Positions 5,332-8,789 of a DNA stretch of 8,789 nt are shown here, piece by piece; within the stretch, counting starts at the first letter, position 1; each line of letters begins with the position of its first letter. The position numbers and the translations under genes are program-made. The stretch is taken from NCBI GenBank assembly GCA_017960415.1, contig JAGCZE010000254.1, forward strand, positions 1-8,789, in the 5' to 3' direction. The stretch comes from Lachnospiraceae bacterium (GTDB taxonomy: Bacteria > Bacillota_A > Clostridia > Lachnospirales > Lachnospiraceae). The notes under the pieces were generated by a model. That model was not told where the DNA came from. It searched no databases and saw only the letters and a list, made by a program, of their open reading frames with translations.

Positions 5332-8300
5332 TTGGGGACTACACTTACAATTTATACCCAGCGGACATATAAAGAGCATATGCTTTCGGCTGGAAAGAAC
5401 CAGGAAGAGCGTATTTTTCTGGATTCTAATGTCTTTAATCTTAAGAACAGTTATATTCTGAAGCTTGAGAATATTGACAATGAATGGTATTTCATAGACG
5501 AAAACAACGAAATCCTTGCAGAGGGTAAGAAATATTGTAAGGAACCGTTGCAGGATGGTCAGAACTTTCTGATCACTACACAGAAGAATAAAGAAGTTAT
5601 TGCAGTCACTGTTAACATCAGGGACAGTTTTTTCGGTGTATATGACAAGTATGTACTTACCGGAAATGATCTGTTAAGGATCGGCAGCAAGCCGGATAAT
5701 GATATTCAGGTTACACACTTATTCAACGGCAGGGCCATAGTATCGGGGTATCATGCCGAGCTGATCAGACAGGGAACTTCCTGGATATTAAAACAGAAAG
5801 GACCCAATGGCAGTTTTGTTAACGAAATTCGTGTTGACAACGAGAAGGTTCTGGAATTTGGGGATGTTATCGCAGTATGGGGTCTGAAGATAGTTTTTTT
5901 GGGCAATGCTATTGCTATCAACAGATATGATAATCTGTCCATAAACAATAAATATCTGATCAAGCTCGACAAAGCCGAGCTTTATTCCAATGACTCTCAA
6001 AAGGGCGACGAATCTTCAAAAAAGGACGAAGTCCCCGAAAAACAGTTTTTCCACCGTTCACCCCGAAGTATAGAAAAATTGAATACCGAGCCGGTTGAAA
6101 TAGAAATGCCGCCGCAGGCAAAGGAAGAAAATGAAACTCCTTTGTTTAATCTTGTCGGTCCATCATTTACGATGATGCTTCCGATGCTTCTTGGAAGCGG
6201 AATGGCGATCTTAAGCTCCCGAAGCAGCGGCGCAGCGGGCGGAAGTTTCATGTTTACGGGAATCATTACTGCAGCATCATCCGGTATACTGGCAGCTTTC
6301 TGGGCGATCAACAACATGCGTTTTGCCAAGAAAAGAGCAAAAGAGGAAGAAACCAAGAGATTCGATGCCTACAGCGGTTATCTGATGAAATGCACCGATG
6401 AGATTAAAGATAAATATATGAGCAATACAAGGATACTTAAAGACAGGTATCCTGATTCGGATGCGATAATCAGGTGGAATGATGTTCCGGAAACCCTGTG
6501 GCAGAGGAATCCAAAACATTTTGACTTTCTCTATCACCGTCTGGGAGTCGGAAATATTCCTTTTCAGGTTGAGATTGGCATACCCAAAGAACGTTTTACA
6601 ATGTCCATAGATACGCTTGCGGATAAGCCCAAGTTTATCAAAGACAGCTATTCGACTTTGATCGATGTTCCGGTGGGAGCAGATCTTCTGGCGGATAATC
6701 TTATCGGTATTGTCGGCGGTGACAGGAAACGGGGGGCTTTTCAGGTTATTCAGAACCTGATCGCACAGCTTACGATGCTCAACTCCTACACAGAGGTTAA
6801 GATTGCACTGATCTCCGCAGGTGAAAACAGTGACGGAAGGGAGACATGGGATTATTTAAGCTGGTTCCCTCATGTGTGGTCACCCGATAAGAAATTCAGA
6901 TATATCTCCCTGAGCAGGGAGGAAGCCAGTGATGTATGCTATGAGCTGACGCAGATACTGAGACAGCGCAGCGAAGGGTCTTCGGAGAGGGAAAACAGAA
7001 CATTTTTACCTCACTATGTTGTTATCGTAGAGGATTCATCTCTGCTTGAGGGCGAACTGCTGGCAAAATACCTTTACGGAGAAAGAAAGCTTGGATTTAC
7101 AACGCTTGTATTGGCCGAGAGAGCAGCCGGACTTCCCAATCAGTGTGAAAAGATCATTCAGAATGATGACAAATACAGCGGTATTATTGATCTGCAATAT
7201 GGCGTGAACGAAGGAGTTGCCATAAAAATGGATCATACCGATAACAGGGCTTTGGCCCAGTTATCACACAAGCTCGCCAATGTTGAGCTGAATGAGTCGG
7301 AGATCGGCGGTGAGATCCCGGTTTCCATCACTTTCTTTGAAATGTATGGAGTTAATACCCTTGAGGAGTTACATGTCAAAGAGAGGTGGAGAAAGAACAG
7401 GATTTACGAAAGCATGCGTGCGCTGATCGGTGTTAAGTCAGGCGGACAGATGTGCTATCTGGATCTCCACGAAAAATACCATGGTCCTCACGGACTTGTA
7501 GCGGGAACAACAGGCTCCGGAAAATCAGAGACATTACAGACATATCTTTTGTCTTTGGCGCTGAATTTCAGCCCTGATGATGTCGGTTTCTTCATTATCG
7601 ACTTTAAGGGCGGCGGAATGGGCAATCTGTTTTCGGATCTTCCGCATGTTCTGGGACAGATATCAAACCTGTCGGGAAACCAGGTGCGCCGTGCAATGGT
7701 TTCCATAAAGAGCGAAAATACCCGCAGGCAGATGATATTCAACCAAAACGGTGTAAACAACATAAATGCATATACCAGACTGTACAAGAACGGAGAAGCA
7801 AAGCTTCCGGTGCCGCATCTTTTCATTATCATCGACGAGTTTGCGGAGCTGAAGCGTGAAGAGCCCGAGTTTATGCAGGAGCTTATCAGTGTTGCACAGG
7901 TTGGACGAAGCCTGGGTGTACATCTGATACTGGCAACACAGAAACCGAGCGGTACCGTAGACGACAATATCTGGAGTAATACGAAATTCAGGCTTTGTCT
8001 GAGAGTTCAGGATAAACAGGACAGTATGGATATGCTGCATAAACCTGATGCGGCATTCCTGACTCAGGCCGGCCGTGGTTATCTGCAAGTCGGAAATGAT
8101 GAATTGTACGAACAGTTCCAGTCCGGATGGAGCGGAGCGGTATATGATGAAGAAGCAGGTGCGCTGAAGCAGGATATTGCGAAGATAATCACAAATACCG
8201 GAAGGACAGCGATCGTCGGAAATCACCTGAAGACACTGCGAAAAGAAAATATTACCAGAAAATGGCTGAAACACCTTATAGAGACCGTTGAAAAGGTTAC

Positions 8301-8789
8301 GCCGGATGCGGATAACGAAGATACAATTATTTCCCGCATTTTCGGTGTGCTGGCACAGGAAGGTTATGATCTTCCGGTTTCGGATTTCAATCTGGGCCTG
8401 ATGCGAAACTTCTACATGCTTTATCTTGCGGCTAAAGAAGAGATTAAGGATCCCGATGAAATCTGTAATATGATCCTGGCCGCTTCAATGCTTAAGGGCA
8501 TCAAGTTGCCGGAGATCAAGGAAAAGACGCAGCTAGACGCGGTTGTTGAGTATCTCGGAAAGATTTACGAAGAAGGCAATTATGTAAAGCAGCAACCGCT
8601 GTGGTTACCCGTTCTTGGCGAGAAAATACTCTTACGAACTATTGCTGAAGCCGGATTTGATCAGAATCGGTGCTGGTCCGAACAAAAAGAAAAATGGGAA
8701 CTCAGTATTTCGGTCGGATTGTGCGATGATCCCGAAAACCAGTATCAGATGCCTCTCAAGCTTAATTTTACCGAAGACGGCAATATGGC
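5332..8789 (+). CDS. essC: EssC/YukB-type T7SSb membrane ATPase (FHA-FHA-TM-TM-FtsK), 3' truncated by the window
   Basis: The motor of the Firmicutes type VII secretion system; 1152 residues are visible without a stop. Two FHA domains occupy ~1-90 and ~95-190; the second has RIGSKPDNDI (116-125), S138/H141 and NGSFVN (159-164), with Ser replacing the usual Arg of the IGR motif. Two spans lie at ~274-295 and ~306-327. A degenerate ATPase-like D0 (~340-640) includes LWQRNPKHFDFLYHRLG, GIVGGDRKRG (459-468) where a Walker A would be, and VVIVEDSS. The first true FtsK/SpoIIIE ATPase has Walker A GTTGSGKS (725-732), Walker B FIIIDE (831-836), and GRSLGVHLILATQKP (858-872). A helical segment (~964-1063) follows, then TQLDAVVEYL and PLWLPVL, the usual D1-D2 linker signature, and the start of D2 (LSISVGLCDDPENQ); the D2 Walker A should fall just past the edge. 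Family members run to about 1,400-1,500 residues, so roughly a fifth to a quarter is missing. Confidence 0.95.
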   Translation, partial: MGTTLTIYTQRTYKEHMLSAGKNQEERIFLDSNVFNLKNSYILKLENIDNEWYFIDENNEILAEGKKYCKEPLQDGQNFLITTQKNKEVIAVTVNIRDSFFGVYDKYVLTGNDLLRIGSKPDNDIQVTHLFNGRAIVSGYHAELIRQGTSWILKQKGPNGSFVNEIRVDNEKVLEFGDVIAVWGLKIVFLGNAIAINRYDNLSINNKYLIKLDKAELYSNDSQKGDESSKKDEVPEKQFFHRSPRSIEKLNTEPVEIEMPPQAKEENETPLFNLVGPSFTMMLPMLLGSGMAILSSRSSGAAGGSFMFTGIITAASSGILAAFWAINNMRFAKKRAKEEETKRFDAYSGYLMKCTDEIKDKYMSNTRILKDRYPDSDAIIRWNDVPETLWQRNPKHFDFLYHRLGVGNIPFQVEIGIPKERFTMSIDTLADKPKFIKDSYSTLIDVPVGADLLADNLIGIVGGDRKRGAFQVIQNLIAQLTMLNSYTEVKIALISAGENSDGRETWDYLSWFPHVWSPDKKFRYISLSREEASDVCYELTQILRQRSEGSSERENRTFLPHYVVIVEDSSLLEGELLAKYLYGERKLGFTTLVLAERAAGLPNQCEKIIQNDDKYSGIIDLQYGVNEGVAIKMDHTDNRALAQLSHKLANVELNESEIGGEIPVSITFFEMYGVNTLEELHVKERWRKNRIYESMRALIGVKSGGQMCYLDLHEKYHGPHGLVAGTTGSGKSETLQTYLLSLALNFSPDDVGFFIIDFKGGGMGNLFSDLPHVLGQISNLSGNQVRRAMVSIKSENTRRQMIFNQNGVNNINAYTRLYKNGEAKLPVPHLFIIIDEFAELKREEPEFMQELISVAQVGRSLGVHLILATQKPSGTVDDNIWSNTKFRLCLRVQDKQDSMDMLHKPDAAFLTQAGRGYLQVGNDELYEQFQSGWSGAVYDEEAGALKQDIAKIITNTGRTAIVGNHLKTLRKENITRKWLKHLIETVEKVTPDADNEDTIISRIFGVLAQEGYDLPVSDFNLGLMRNFYMLYLAAKEEIKDPDEICNMILAASMLKGIKLPEIKEKTQLDAVVEYLGKIYEEGNYVKQQPLWLPVLGEKILLRTIAEAGFDQNRCWSEQKEKWELSISVGLCDDPENQYQMPLKLNFTEDGNM

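Noticed and set aside
7663..8274. Minus-strand open frame (203 codons) opposite the EssC ATPase
   Set aside because: The + strand here encodes canonical Walker B and other FtsK motifs; the antisense product has no recognisable features.

Overview
The window looks like part of a chromosome of an anaerobic, low-to-moderate GC Firmicute, most plausibly Lachnospiraceae or a related Clostridia family. The reasons are the Gram-positive signals (strong GGAGG-type ribosome binding sites, a TTG start, an intrinsic terminator) and a FHA-FHA-TM-TM-FtsK EssC protein, the hallmark of the Firmicutes type VII secretion system (T7SSb). The taxon is an inference from style; no marker gene is present. All genes lie on the + strand and the window holds no RNA gene, insertion sequence or CRISPR array.

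Layout. Positions 3-347 are the 3' end of an unidentified gene, closed by a clear intrinsic terminator (355-391). A 216-base intergenic region follows with a weak promoter candidate overlapped by a perfect 14-bp palindrome. Then come: a membrane-anchored TPR protein with a YD/YwqK-like repeat tail (564-1952); a Ser/Thr kinase with one membrane span and a long TPR ectodomain (1998-4454); a 44-residue single-span membrane protein (4471-4605); a short gap with a good sigma-A-like promoter (4662-4690); a small membrane-anchored protein with a degenerate FHA-like domain (4737-5291); and essC, starting at a TTG (5332) and running off the right edge just before its second ATPase.

How the parts may work together. 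EssC is the motor ATPase of T7SSb. The kinase would sense something outside the cell through its TPR region and phosphorylate cytoplasmic threonines; the second FHA domain of EssC keeps the Ser/His/Asn-Gly signature of phosphothreonine readers. The kinase carries a roughly 120-residue low-complexity insert between its SPEQ motif and the alpha-F aspartate, holding three T-E-x-L motifs of the pThr-x-x-(L/I/D) kind that FHA domains can read. The simplest hypothesis is a phospho-switch for T7SS, analogous to PpkA-Fha1 control of type VI secretion. The kinase-TM-ectodomain layout also resembles EssB/YukC, whose cytoplasmic domain is a pseudokinase, except that here most catalytic residues are present. 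No WXG100/Esx substrate, EsaA, EssA, YukD/EsaB or canonical EssB is visible in the window; they may lie downstream.
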